Source of the DNA: Gaiellasilicea sp963802765 | Lineage (GTDB): Bacteria; Actinomycetota; Thermoleophilia; Gaiellales; Gaiellaceae | Length of the DNA: 64,000 nt | Reading direction: 5' to 3' | NCBI GenBank assembly: GCA_963802765.1 | Contig: CAWDJZ010000003.1 | Coordinates: 228,370 to 292,369 of the forward strand | Shown: positions 37,331-45,281 of the stretch, one piece after another | Layout of the letters: every line of letters begins with the position of its first letter | How positions within the stretch are numbered: the first letter of the stretch is position 1 | Program-made: the position numbers and the translations under genes | Notes under the pieces: model-generated | The model's database searches: none | Seen by the model: only the letters and a program-made list of their open reading frames with translations | Told to the model about the DNA's origin: nothing

Positions 37331-38377
37331 ATGGCCGCGGCACTGACGACCACGCTCGACCGGCTGCGGAAGTCGAGCGTCATCGACCTGATCGGCCTGA
37401 TGCTCCTCGGCCTCGTGGGAGTCTGGCTTGTCGGCAACTTCGTTCAGGATCCGACCGAGTTCATCAACGTCGGCCTGATCGGGCTGACGAACGGGTCCAT
37501 CTACGGGCTCGTCGCGCTCGGCTACACGCTCGTCTACGGGATCCTGCAGCTGATCAACTTCGCGCACGGCGACGTGTTCGCGCTCTCGGGCCTCGTTGCG
37601 AGCACGCTCATCGTCTCGGTCCTCGGGCTGGACACCGACTCCTCGTGGCCGGTGATCATCGGCGGCATGGTCGTGACACTGGTCGTGATCATGGTGATGT
37701 TCTCGATCGTGAACGCGAGCATCGAGTTCATCGCGTACAAGCCCCTGCGGCGGGCGCCACGGCTGGCTGCGCTGATCACGGCGGTCGGGATGTCGTTCAT
37801 CGTCCAGAACGTCTCCCTCGCGCTCTACGGCGTCACCTTCCACTCCGTGCCGAACTTCATCCCGCGCTCGGAGGCGATCGGGATCGGCGACATCACGTAC
37901 TCCTGGAACAAAGCGGCGGCGCTGCTGATCGTGATCCCGGTCCTGGTGCTACTCACCTGGTTCGTCTCCACGACACGGCAGGGCAAGGCGATGCGAGCCG
38001 TCGCGCAGGACACCGAGGCCTCGGCGATGATGGGGATCAACGTGAACCGGACGATCTCGGTCACCTTCATGATCGCGGGTGGGCTCGCCGGCGCCGCGGG
38101 CATCGTCTACCTGCTCCAGTTCAACATGCGCTACGACACGGGCTTCGAGCTCGGCCTGATCGCGTTCACGGCCGCCGTGCTCGGGGGAATCGGGAATCTC
38201 ACGGGCGCCGTCCTCGGCGCGCTCGTGATCGGCTTCATCCAGTCCTTCAACGAGGGACTGACGTGGTTCACGCCGGGCTCCGACTGGACCCGGACGATCG
38301 TGTTCGGGATCCTGATCGCGATTCTCGTCTTCCGCCCCGAGGGTCTGCTCGGCGAGCGCACGCCGGAGGGCGCGTGA
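37331..38377 (+). CDS. livH: Branched-chain amino-acid type ABC permease LivH
   Basis: A 348-residue polytopic membrane protein. NVGLIGLTNGSIYGLVALGY and YGILQLINFAHGDVFALSG are family signatures. GIGNLTGAVLGALVIGFIQS near the C-terminus is the permease-ATPase coupling region. It forms the membrane channel with LivM. The stop overlaps the livM GTG. Confidence 0.93.
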   Translation: MAAALTTTLDRLRKSSVIDLIGLMLLGLVGVWLVGNFVQDPTEFINVGLIGLTNGSIYGLVALGYTLVYGILQLINFAHGDVFALSGLVASTLIVSVLGLDTDSSWPVIIGGMVVTLVVIMVMFSIVNASIEFIAYKPLRRAPRLAALITAVGMSFIVQNVSLALYGVTFHSVPNFIPRSEAIGIGDITYSWNKAAALLIVIPVLVLLTWFVSTTRQGKAMRAVAQDTEASAMMGINVNRTISVTFMIAGGLAGAAGIVYLLQFNMRYDTGFELGLIAFTAAVLGGIGNLTGAVLGALVIGFIQSFNEGLTWFTPGSDWTRTIVFGILIAILVFRPEGLLGERTPEGA

Positions 38378-39591
38378 CGAGCGTCCAGGAGCGGCTGCGG
38401 AGCTATGGTCCCGGCGCCCTGCTGGCGCTCGTGCTGATCGTGCTCGGCTTCTTCTATCCGCAGTACGTCGAGTCGCTCAGGGACCTCCCCGCGCTCGGGG
38501 AGTTCATCCCGAGCCTTCCCTCGATGGTGATCATGATCGTCTTCACGATGATGGCCGTCGGGCTGAACATCGTCGTCGGCTACGCGGGCCTGCTCGACCT
38601 CGGCTACGTCGCCTTCTACGCCGCCGGGGCGTACACCGCCGCCTGGTTCGCCTCGCAACAGTTCGACCAGTGGACGTTCCACTTCGGCTCGGTCGGGATC
38701 TCGAAAGAGCTCCCCGGGATCCACCTCTCGATCTGGCTCGTGCTCCTGCTCGCCGGCCTCTTCACGGCGCTCTGCGGCATCCTGATCGGCCTGCCGACCC
38801 TGCGCCTGCGCGGCGACTACCTCGCGATCGTCACACTCGGGTTCGGCGAGATCATCCCGCAGGCCGTCCGGAACGGCGACAACGTCTTCGGCTTCGATCT
38901 CACGCACGGGACGTTCGGGATCAGCCCGATCGACTCCCCCGGCTTCGGCGAGGTCGGCGAGTCGCTCGGCCTGCCGCTCAGCTACCAGCAGTCGTTCGAG
39001 CGCGAGCAGTGGTTCTACTGGACGGCGCTCGCGCTGCTCCTGATCACCGTCTTCTGCTCGGTGCGATTGCGCGACTCGCGGCTCGGGCGTGCCTGGATCG
39101 CGATCCGCGAGGACGAGACGGCCGCGGCCGCGATGGGCGTGCCGCTGATGCGGACGAAGACATGGTCCTACGCGATCGGAGCCTTCTTCGGCGGTGTCGC
39201 GGGCGCTTTCTATTCGAGCTTCCGCAGCGGCGCCTTCCCGTCGGACTTCTACTTCAACATCTCGGTCTTCCTGCTCTGCATGGTCATCCTCGGCGGGATG
39301 GGCTCCGTCTGGGGGGTGATCCTCGGCGGGATGATCCTCGGCTACCTCAACGTGGCCGGCCTCGCCACGCTCGGCTCCAAGATCCAGGAGGCCGGGATCG
39401 ACTTCGAGCCGACGAAGTACCAGTTCGGGTTCTACGGCGTCATCATCGTGCTGATGATGCTGTTCAGGCCGACCGGGCTCATTCCAGAACGGCGGCACAA
39501 GCGCGAGATGGAGTTCGGCGTGAGGGACACCCCGCTGTACGACGTGGGGCTCGAGGGTGCGGACACCGACCGGAACCCGGCCGATGACTGA
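38374..39591 (+). CDS. livM: Branched-chain amino-acid type ABC permease LivM
   Basis: 405 residues and polytopic. IVVGYAGLLDLGYVAFYAAG and the later GRAWIAIREDETAAAAMG (coupling region) are typical of LivM. A C-terminal cytoplasmic tail contains PTGLIPERRHKREMEFG. GTG at 38374 overlaps the livH stop. Its own end overlaps the livG start by 8 nt. Confidence 0.93.
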   Translation: MTSVQERLRSYGPGALLALVLIVLGFFYPQYVESLRDLPALGEFIPSLPSMVIMIVFTMMAVGLNIVVGYAGLLDLGYVAFYAAGAYTAAWFASQQFDQWTFHFGSVGISKELPGIHLSIWLVLLLAGLFTALCGILIGLPTLRLRGDYLAIVTLGFGEIIPQAVRNGDNVFGFDLTHGTFGISPIDSPGFGEVGESLGLPLSYQQSFEREQWFYWTALALLLITVFCSVRLRDSRLGRAWIAIREDETAAAAMGVPLMRTKTWSYAIGAFFGGVAGAFYSSFRSGAFPSDFYFNISVFLLCMVILGGMGSVWGVILGGMILGYLNVAGLATLGSKIQEAGIDFEPTKYQFGFYGVIIVLMMLFRPTGLIPERRHKREMEFGVRDTPLYDVGLEGADTDRNPADD

Positions 39592-40363
39592 CCTGCTCGT
39601 CGCCCAGAACGTCCGCAAGGAGTTCGGGGGCCTCGTCGCCACCGACGACATCGACTTCACCATCCCGCAGGGCGGGATCGTGTCGCTGATCGGCCCCAAC
39701 GGCGCCGGCAAGACGACGTTCTTCAACATGCTCACCGGCGTCTACAAGCCGACTTCCGGGCAGGTCGTCTTCGACGGGACCGATGTGACGGGCAAGCCGC
39801 CCCATGCGATCACCGAGCTCGGGGTCGGGCGGACGTTCCAGAATATCCGCCTCTTCCAGCACATGACCGCGCTCGAGAATGTCCTCGTCGGGATGCACTG
39901 TCGGCTGAAGGGCGGCATCCTCGGCGCGATCATCCGCACGCCGCGCGTACGCCGCGAGGAGCGCGAGGCGCGTGAGCGGGCGCGTGAGCTGCTCCGGTTC
40001 TCGGGGCTGCGCGGCCGCGACAACGAGATGGCGCGCAACCTCCCGTACGGCGACCAGCGTCGCCTGGAGGTGGCGCGCGCGCTGGCCACGCAACCGAAGC
40101 TGATCCTCCTCGACGAGCCGACCGCGGGCATGAACCCCCAGGAGACTGCCGACTTCACGAGCTTCGTCCAGGTCCTGCGCACCGAGCGCGATCTGACCGT
40201 GCTCATGATCGAGCACGACATGAAGGTCGTGATGGGGATCTCCGACCGCGTCACCGTGCTCGACCACGGCGAGAAGATCGCCGAGGGCACGCCGAAGGAA
40301 GTGCAGGCGGACGAGCGCGTGATCGAGGCATACCTTGGCTCGGGGGCAACGAGCGGTGGCTGA
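39584..40363 (+). CDS. livG: ABC transporter ATPase LivG
   Basis: 259 residues. Walker A GPNGAGKTT, Q-loop NIRLFQ, signature LPYGDQRRLEVARAL (a divergent LSGGQ), Walker B LILLDEPTAG and switch His in IEHDMKVV are visible. The C-terminal LivG-type extension (GTPKEVQADERVIEAYLGSG) confirms the family. Translation is coupled with livM and livF. Confidence 0.94.
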   Translation: MTDLLVAQNVRKEFGGLVATDDIDFTIPQGGIVSLIGPNGAGKTTFFNMLTGVYKPTSGQVVFDGTDVTGKPPHAITELGVGRTFQNIRLFQHMTALENVLVGMHCRLKGGILGAIIRTPRVRREEREARERARELLRFSGLRGRDNEMARNLPYGDQRRLEVARALATQPKLILLDEPTAGMNPQETADFTSFVQVLRTERDLTVLMIEHDMKVVMGISDRVTVLDHGEKIAEGTPKEVQADERVIEAYLGSGATSGG

Positions 40364-41093
40364 GCCGGCACGCAGCGACGGTGTGGTCCTCGATCTCGAC
40401 GACGTGCACACCTATTACGGCGCGATCCATGCGCTCAAGGGCGTCTCGCTCAAGGTGCACGAGCGCGAGGTCGTGACGCTGATCGGCGCCAACGGTGCCG
40501 GCAAGTCGACGACGCTGCGCTCGATCAACGGCATCAACCACGCGCGCGAGGGGACGATCCACTTCCAGGACCGCGACATTACGCGCGCGCCGGCGCACGA
40601 GATCGTGAAGATGGGGATCGCGCAGTCGCCGGAGGGGCGGCGGCTCTTTCCGCGGATGACGGTGCTCGAGAACCTCGAGATGGGCGCCTTCCAGCGCACC
40701 GACCGCGCCAACTTCCAGGAGGACCTCGACCGCGTCTTCGACCTCTTTCCGCGCCTCGCCGAGCGGAAGCTGCAGAAGGCGGGGACGATGTCCGGCGGCG
40801 AGCAGCAGATGTGTGCGATGGGCCGCGCGCTGATGGCGCGCCCGAAGCTCCTCCTGCTCGACGAGCCGTCGATGGGCCTCGCGCCGATCTTCGTCGAGCG
40901 GATCTTCGAGATCGTCCGCGAGATCAACGCGCAGGGAACTCCGATCCTGCTCGTCGAGCAGAACGCGCTGATGGCGCTCGACACGGCCAGCCGGGGCTAC
41001 GTGATGGAGACCGGTGTGATCGCGCTCGAGGGCCCGGCCAAGGAACTGCGAAACGACGAGAAGGTGCGCCAGACCTATCTAGGCGAAGGTTGA
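40356..41093 (+). CDS. livF: ABC transporter ATPase LivF
   Basis: 245 residues from GTG at 40356, overlapping the livG stop. Walker A GANGAGKST, signature MSGGEQQMCAMGRAL, Walker B LLLLDEPSMGLAP and the LivF-specific GIAQSPEGRRLFPRMTV are present. The switch position is LVEQNALMAL, with Gln in place of the common His, as usual for LivF. Confidence 0.95.
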   Translation: MAEPARSDGVVLDLDDVHTYYGAIHALKGVSLKVHEREVVTLIGANGAGKSTTLRSINGINHAREGTIHFQDRDITRAPAHEIVKMGIAQSPEGRRLFPRMTVLENLEMGAFQRTDRANFQEDLDRVFDLFPRLAERKLQKAGTMSGGEQQMCAMGRALMARPKLLLLDEPSMGLAPIFVERIFEIVREINAQGTPILLVEQNALMALDTASRGYVMETGVIALEGPAKELRNDEKVRQTYLGEG

Positions 41094-42784
41094 CTGAGCC
41101 GGCTCGGCCGGTTCAGGCGGAGGTCGAGGGGCCCCGCCCCATTCCGCTGCGGCGCCGCCGTCCCGTCCCGGCGGCTCCGGTTCTCGCGACGGTCTTCTTC
41201 TGCGGCGGGGTGCTGCTCGGCGTCGAGATGGCCGCGAGCCGCGTGCTCGCGCCCTACTTCGGCAACTCCCTCTTCGTCTGGGCCGCGATCATCGGCGTCA
41301 TCCTCGGGGGGCTCGCCGCCGGTTACTGGCTCGGCGGGACGCTCGCCGACCGGTTCCCGTCGCCGCTGACGCTCGCGGCCGTCATCGCCGTCGCCGCGCT
41401 GGCCGTGCTCGCGATCCCCCTACTCGACCGGCACGTGATCGAGGCGGTGCTCGCGTGGGATCCCGGCGCACGGCTCGATCCGGTGCTCTGCACCGCGATC
41501 CTCTTCCTGCCGATGGCGGTGCTCCTCTCCGCGGTCGGCCCGATCGCGGTGCGCCTGCAGGCCGACGCGCTGCAGCGAGTGGGGAGGACGGCGGGGCGGA
41601 CGTTCGCGATCTCCACCGCAGGCAGCATTGCCGGCACCTTCGTCACCGCGTTCTGGCTGATCCCGGAGCTGGGTGTGGAGCAGCTCTTCGTCTTCGGAGC
41701 TGCCGCGCTTTTCGCGACCGCGGCGTTCGTCGGGCTGGCGGGCAGACTGCGCGCGGTCGCCGCCGTCGGCGCCGCGTTCGCCGTCGCCACGAGCCTCTAC
41801 GCCGTCTCACTGGGGACGCAGCGGATCGAGCCGCTCACCGCCACCTCTGCCCAGAACTGGTCGCCGCTCTACCGGACGCGCGGCTACGGCTACCTCGACG
41901 ACCGCGACCCGCGTGCCGTCGTGCCGGTCGAGGGGCTGAAGGTCGTCTTCGCCGAGGACACGCGTTACCACCGGCTCGCGGTCGTGGACGACGCCGACTC
42001 GCGCTACCTGCGCTTCGACAACTCGCTCCAGAGCGCGATGTACCTCGACGATCCGTTCCGCACCCGCTATCGCTACACCGACTTCTTCCACCTCGGGATC
42101 GCCTACAACCCGGAAGCGCGGAGCGTGCTCTTCGTCGGCCTCGGCGCCGGCTCGTCGGAGAAGCGAATGTGGCGCGACTTCCCGAATCTGAGGGTGCAGG
42201 CGGTCGAGCTCGATCCGGTCGTCGTGGACGTCGCCCACGAGTACTTCGCGCTGCCGCGCGACCCACGGCTGCGGGTCGACGTCGGCGACGGCCGGCGCTT
42301 CCTCGCCGGCGACGAGCGCCGCTGGGACGTGATCGTGATCGACGCCTTCTTCGCCGACGCGATCCCTGCGCATCTCGTCACCCAGGAGTTCCTCGGCCTC
42401 GTCCGCTCGCGGCTCGCGCCCGGCGGGGTGGTCGTCACCAACGCGATCGGCGCGCTCGCCGGCCCGGGCTCGCGGCTCTTCCGCTCGATCTACAAGACGT
42501 ACCGCACGGCCTTCCCGACCGTCCTCGTCCACCCGGCGATCCTGCCGGGCGACCAGGGCGACGAGCAGTACCGGAATCTGATCGTGGTCGCGACCGACAA
42601 GGCGGTTCCGCAGCCGAGGCAGCTGAACGAACGCTGGGACGCGGTCCGGCGCGCGGCGCCGACCGCGCCCGACCTGCGCAAGCCGATCCTCGACCGGCGC
42701 GACGGCGCGATCCCGACCGACGACGTCCCGGTGCTGACGGACGACTACGCGCCCACGGACGCGCTGCTCCTGCTCTTCCAGTAA
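41090..42784 (+). CDS. Membrane protein with C-terminal spermidine-synthase-like domain (paralogue 2)
   Basis: 564 residues from TTG at 41090, overlapping the livF stop. It has the same design as the gene at 28895-30523: hydrophobic helices (VEMAASRVLAPYFGNSLFVW, AAGYWLGGTLADRFPSPLT) then the SpeE-like domain (SVLFVGLGAGSSEKRMWRDF, VQAVELDPVVVDVAHEYF, DVIVIDAFFADAIPAHLVTQ). Both end in VLTDDYAPTDALLLLF. The conserved Asp of aminopropyltransferases is kept in IDAFFAD, but the substrate may differ from putrescine. Its coupling to livF may reflect operon read-through more than function. Confidence 0.87.
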   Translation: MTEPARPVQAEVEGPRPIPLRRRRPVPAAPVLATVFFCGGVLLGVEMAASRVLAPYFGNSLFVWAAIIGVILGGLAAGYWLGGTLADRFPSPLTLAAVIAVAALAVLAIPLLDRHVIEAVLAWDPGARLDPVLCTAILFLPMAVLLSAVGPIAVRLQADALQRVGRTAGRTFAISTAGSIAGTFVTAFWLIPELGVEQLFVFGAAALFATAAFVGLAGRLRAVAAVGAAFAVATSLYAVSLGTQRIEPLTATSAQNWSPLYRTRGYGYLDDRDPRAVVPVEGLKVVFAEDTRYHRLAVVDDADSRYLRFDNSLQSAMYLDDPFRTRYRYTDFFHLGIAYNPEARSVLFVGLGAGSSEKRMWRDFPNLRVQAVELDPVVVDVAHEYFALPRDPRLRVDVGDGRRFLAGDERRWDVIVIDAFFADAIPAHLVTQEFLGLVRSRLAPGGVVVTNAIGALAGPGSRLFRSIYKTYRTAFPTVLVHPAILPGDQGDEQYRNLIVVATDKAVPQPRQLNERWDAVRRAAPTAPDLRKPILDRRDGAIPTDDVPVLTDDYAPTDALLLLFQ

Positions 42785-42790
42785 GAGCCG

Positions 42791-44290
42791 TCAGGCCGTC
42801 CCGACCTCGAGCGGAAAGTAGGGCGGCGAGAGGAGGAAGCCGATCCGAGCCTCGCCGCCGGCGCGGCCGTGTGCCATCTCGAGCGCGGTCGACACTCCGT
42901 GCGTGGGCACGAAGCCAAGCGCCCGCGCGGCCTGGTGGTCACGGCAGCCGGCGACGAGAACGGCGCCGAGCCTGGCGAGCGCGGGCTGGCAGCTCGACCA
43001 GTCGGAGTAGGGGAGGAGCGGGTGACAGGCGCGTCCGGAGCGGTAGGCGGCGAGCGCGCGCTCGTCGGCTCCGGCGGCCCGCTCGGCGGCCGCGAGCGCC
43101 GCGGCATCCCGTCCCTCGCGGAGGACGTGGAAGAAGTCGCGATACGGATCCTGCGTTCCGTGGACGAAGTGGCGCGGGAGCCGGTGGAGGATCACCGCCG
43201 TGCCGCCCTCGGCGACGGGAAACGCGTTCCGCCAGAGCCGCAGGCCGACCCCGAGCGCGACGGATGCGACCGTGATCGGGTTCAGAAGCTCCCGCGGCGA
43301 GTGCTGGTGCTTCCACGGGATCCCGAGCACGATCGCGTCCAGCGGGCCGTCAACTCCCCTCGAACGCCGCGCGATCCCGCGTAGGAGCGCCTCCGCGTGC
43401 GCGACCGAGGGAGGGCCGGCGAAGGCAGCGACGGCCGTCAACTCCCGGCCGAGATCGTCGAGCAGCCGCTGGCGCACGCCTGACGGGAGCAGTGAGAAGC
43501 GGCGGAGCGGAGACGTGGCGACGTGTCGGAGCGCCGCCTCCTCGTAGGGGTAGCCGCGAAACCGGCCGAGCAGGCGAGGCGGGTTCAACACGAGCGACGC
43601 TCCGATCAGCGGCACACGGGCTCCCAGCAGACGCTCGAGGGCGAGCGCGAGCTGCCACCCGCGGCTGCCTGCGGTCTCGACCAGTGAGTCGGCGCTCGCG
43701 GCGCGAAGCGCTTCCGGCCCGCAGGCGCCGAGCAGCGCGCCCGAGCCGCCGTGCAGGACCGACTCGGCCGCCGTCACGGTGACGACGAGGTCCGTCTCAA
43801 CGAGGCTCGGGTTGACCCGGAGCGGAATGTCGCCGACATCCCCCAGCGGCACGAGGTCGGGAGCTTCCGCGTCGTGCACCTCGACTCGCCCGTGGAAGTG
43901 GCGCGCATGCTCCGGCGCGACGAGGTCTTCGAGCTCGTGCTGACCGGCGCGGCGGTTCAGGCCGCCTGCGACGAGGATCGTCTGGCGCTGTGACCGGACG
44001 CCCAGCCGCTCGAGCTCGTCGATCGTGGCGGCGAGTGCGTTGCGGCGCGGGTCGTTCGGCGCCCCCGGGAGCGGCAGCTCCGGAGGCTCGACGACCAGCG
44101 TCACGCTGCCGCCAGGCCTCGTCAACGCCTCGAGCGGCGAGCCCGAGAGCGGGAAGCGGAGCGCATCGCGTACCGCCGCCCCGACGTCGGCGATCGAGTG
44201 GCCGACCTGCGGCGGGCGGAGGACGGTCGCGCCGTCAGGCGCGGTGACGACGGCGAGACGCGAGCCCGACAGGATCGGGATCCGACGCAC
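42791..44290 (-). CDS. LarA-like (DUF2088) protein
   Basis: 499 residues from GTG at 44290. The N-terminal region (PILSGSRLAVVTAPDGATVLRPP, ALTRPGGSVTLVVEPPELP, QTILVAGGLNRRA) resembles the LarA N-terminal domain of nickel-pincer lactate racemases. A weakly conserved C-terminal half follows (DGPLDAIVLGIPWKHQHSPRELLNP). The Lys/His residues that carry the pincer cofactor cannot be placed with confidence, so racemase activity is unproven. The GNAT gene just upstream is 5 nt away and probably co-transcribed. Confidence 0.7.
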   Translation of the reverse strand: MRRIPILSGSRLAVVTAPDGATVLRPPQVGHSIADVGAAVRDALRFPLSGSPLEALTRPGGSVTLVVEPPELPLPGAPNDPRRNALAATIDELERLGVRSQRQTILVAGGLNRRAGQHELEDLVAPEHARHFHGRVEVHDAEAPDLVPLGDVGDIPLRVNPSLVETDLVVTVTAAESVLHGGSGALLGACGPEALRAASADSLVETAGSRGWQLALALERLLGARVPLIGASLVLNPPRLLGRFRGYPYEEAALRHVATSPLRRFSLLPSGVRQRLLDDLGRELTAVAAFAGPPSVAHAEALLRGIARRSRGVDGPLDAIVLGIPWKHQHSPRELLNPITVASVALGVGLRLWRNAFPVAEGGTAVILHRLPRHFVHGTQDPYRDFFHVLREGRDAAALAAAERAAGADERALAAYRSGRACHPLLPYSDWSSCQPALARLGAVLVAGCRDHQAARALGFVPTHGVSTALEMAHGRAGGEARIGFLLSPPYFPLEVGTA

Positions 44291-44295
44291 CGGAC

Positions 44296-45252
44296 CTAGG
44301 GGATGTGCCGGTAGAGGCGGAGGAACGTCTCCCGGAAGCCGCGCGCGGGCCAGAAGCGGGACGAGAGCAGGTTCGTCACTCGCCAGTCGACCACCATCGT
44401 CCGGTGTCCGCGCTCGCGGGCCCAGGCGAACGAGCCCTCGGTAAGCGCCACGCCCGCGCCCGACCCGCGCACGGCCGGATCGGTCGCGGCCCAGTTGAGC
44501 AGCACCGCTCCCTCCGGCCGCGCAAGCCCCGAGTGGACGCTGGAGAGCTCCGCGGGGCAGAGCTGGAAAGCGCCGACGATGCGGCCGTCGCGCTCGGCGA
44601 CGAGGTCGCCGACCTCCGGCTTTGCAAGATCCTCCAGGATTTCGGTCCGCAGCTCTTCGATGCTCTCGACCTGGAAGCCGCGGGCGAAGACGGGCGACTG
44701 CGCCTGATAGTCCTGCAGCAGTGGGCTGAGCTCGACGAGTGCGTCGACGTCGCGTTCCTCGGCAAGGCGGACGCCGTCCGGCCAGGGAACGTCCGGGATC
44801 TCCAGGATCCCATGCGCGTGCTGCTGGCCGAAGCTCAGTCGTGACCACGACCTGACGAGCTCCGCGTCGCTCGCCGGGACCATCGCGTAGTGCCGAATGT
44901 GCCCTTCATCCACCCAGCGTCCGGCCGCGGCGGCATACAGGTCGCGCAGCTCCTCAGGTTCCTCGACCGCGTGCCCGGCGAGCTCGATCCAGACGTGGTC
45001 TCCCCAGACCGTGGTCGGCCGCGGGGCGCCGAGGAGGTAGCCGACCATGCGGCCGTCACGCAGTGCTGCGCTCCCCGAGACGTCTTCGACGGCGAGCAGC
45101 GCCTCGACCTCGGCGCGCGCGGCGGCCGTGTCCTCGTACCGCTCGGGCAGGAGAGGCTCGGCCCTGCGGTGGGCCCGGTGGCGGGCGGCGAGGAGCTCGC
45201 CCGCGGCAGGTATGAACTCCTCGGAGAAGGGCCGAAGCTCGAGGCGAGCCAT
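44296..45252 (-). CDS. GNAT N-acetyltransferase, tandem domain
   Basis: 318 residues from ATG at 45252. Two GNAT-like halves are seen. The first (RLELRPFSEEFIPAAGELLAARHRAHRRA...GYLLG) is degenerate. The second has the acetyl-CoA loop region (AATDPAVRGSGAGVALTEGSFAWARERGHRT, then WPARGFRETFLRLYRHIP). The acceptor is unknown. It is divergent from polA, with 29 nt between starts. Confidence 0.78.
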   Translation of the reverse strand: MARLELRPFSEEFIPAAGELLAARHRAHRRAEPLLPERYEDTAAARAEVEALLAVEDVSGSAALRDGRMVGYLLGAPRPTTVWGDHVWIELAGHAVEEPEELRDLYAAAAGRWVDEGHIRHYAMVPASDAELVRSWSRLSFGQQHAHGILEIPDVPWPDGVRLAEERDVDALVELSPLLQDYQAQSPVFARGFQVESIEELRTEILEDLAKPEVGDLVAERDGRIVGAFQLCPAELSSVHSGLARPEGAVLLNWAATDPAVRGSGAGVALTEGSFAWARERGHRTMVVDWRVTNLLSSRFWPARGFRETFLRLYRHIP

Positions 45253-45281
45253 CGGGGCGAGACGATAGCTTGGAGGCACTG

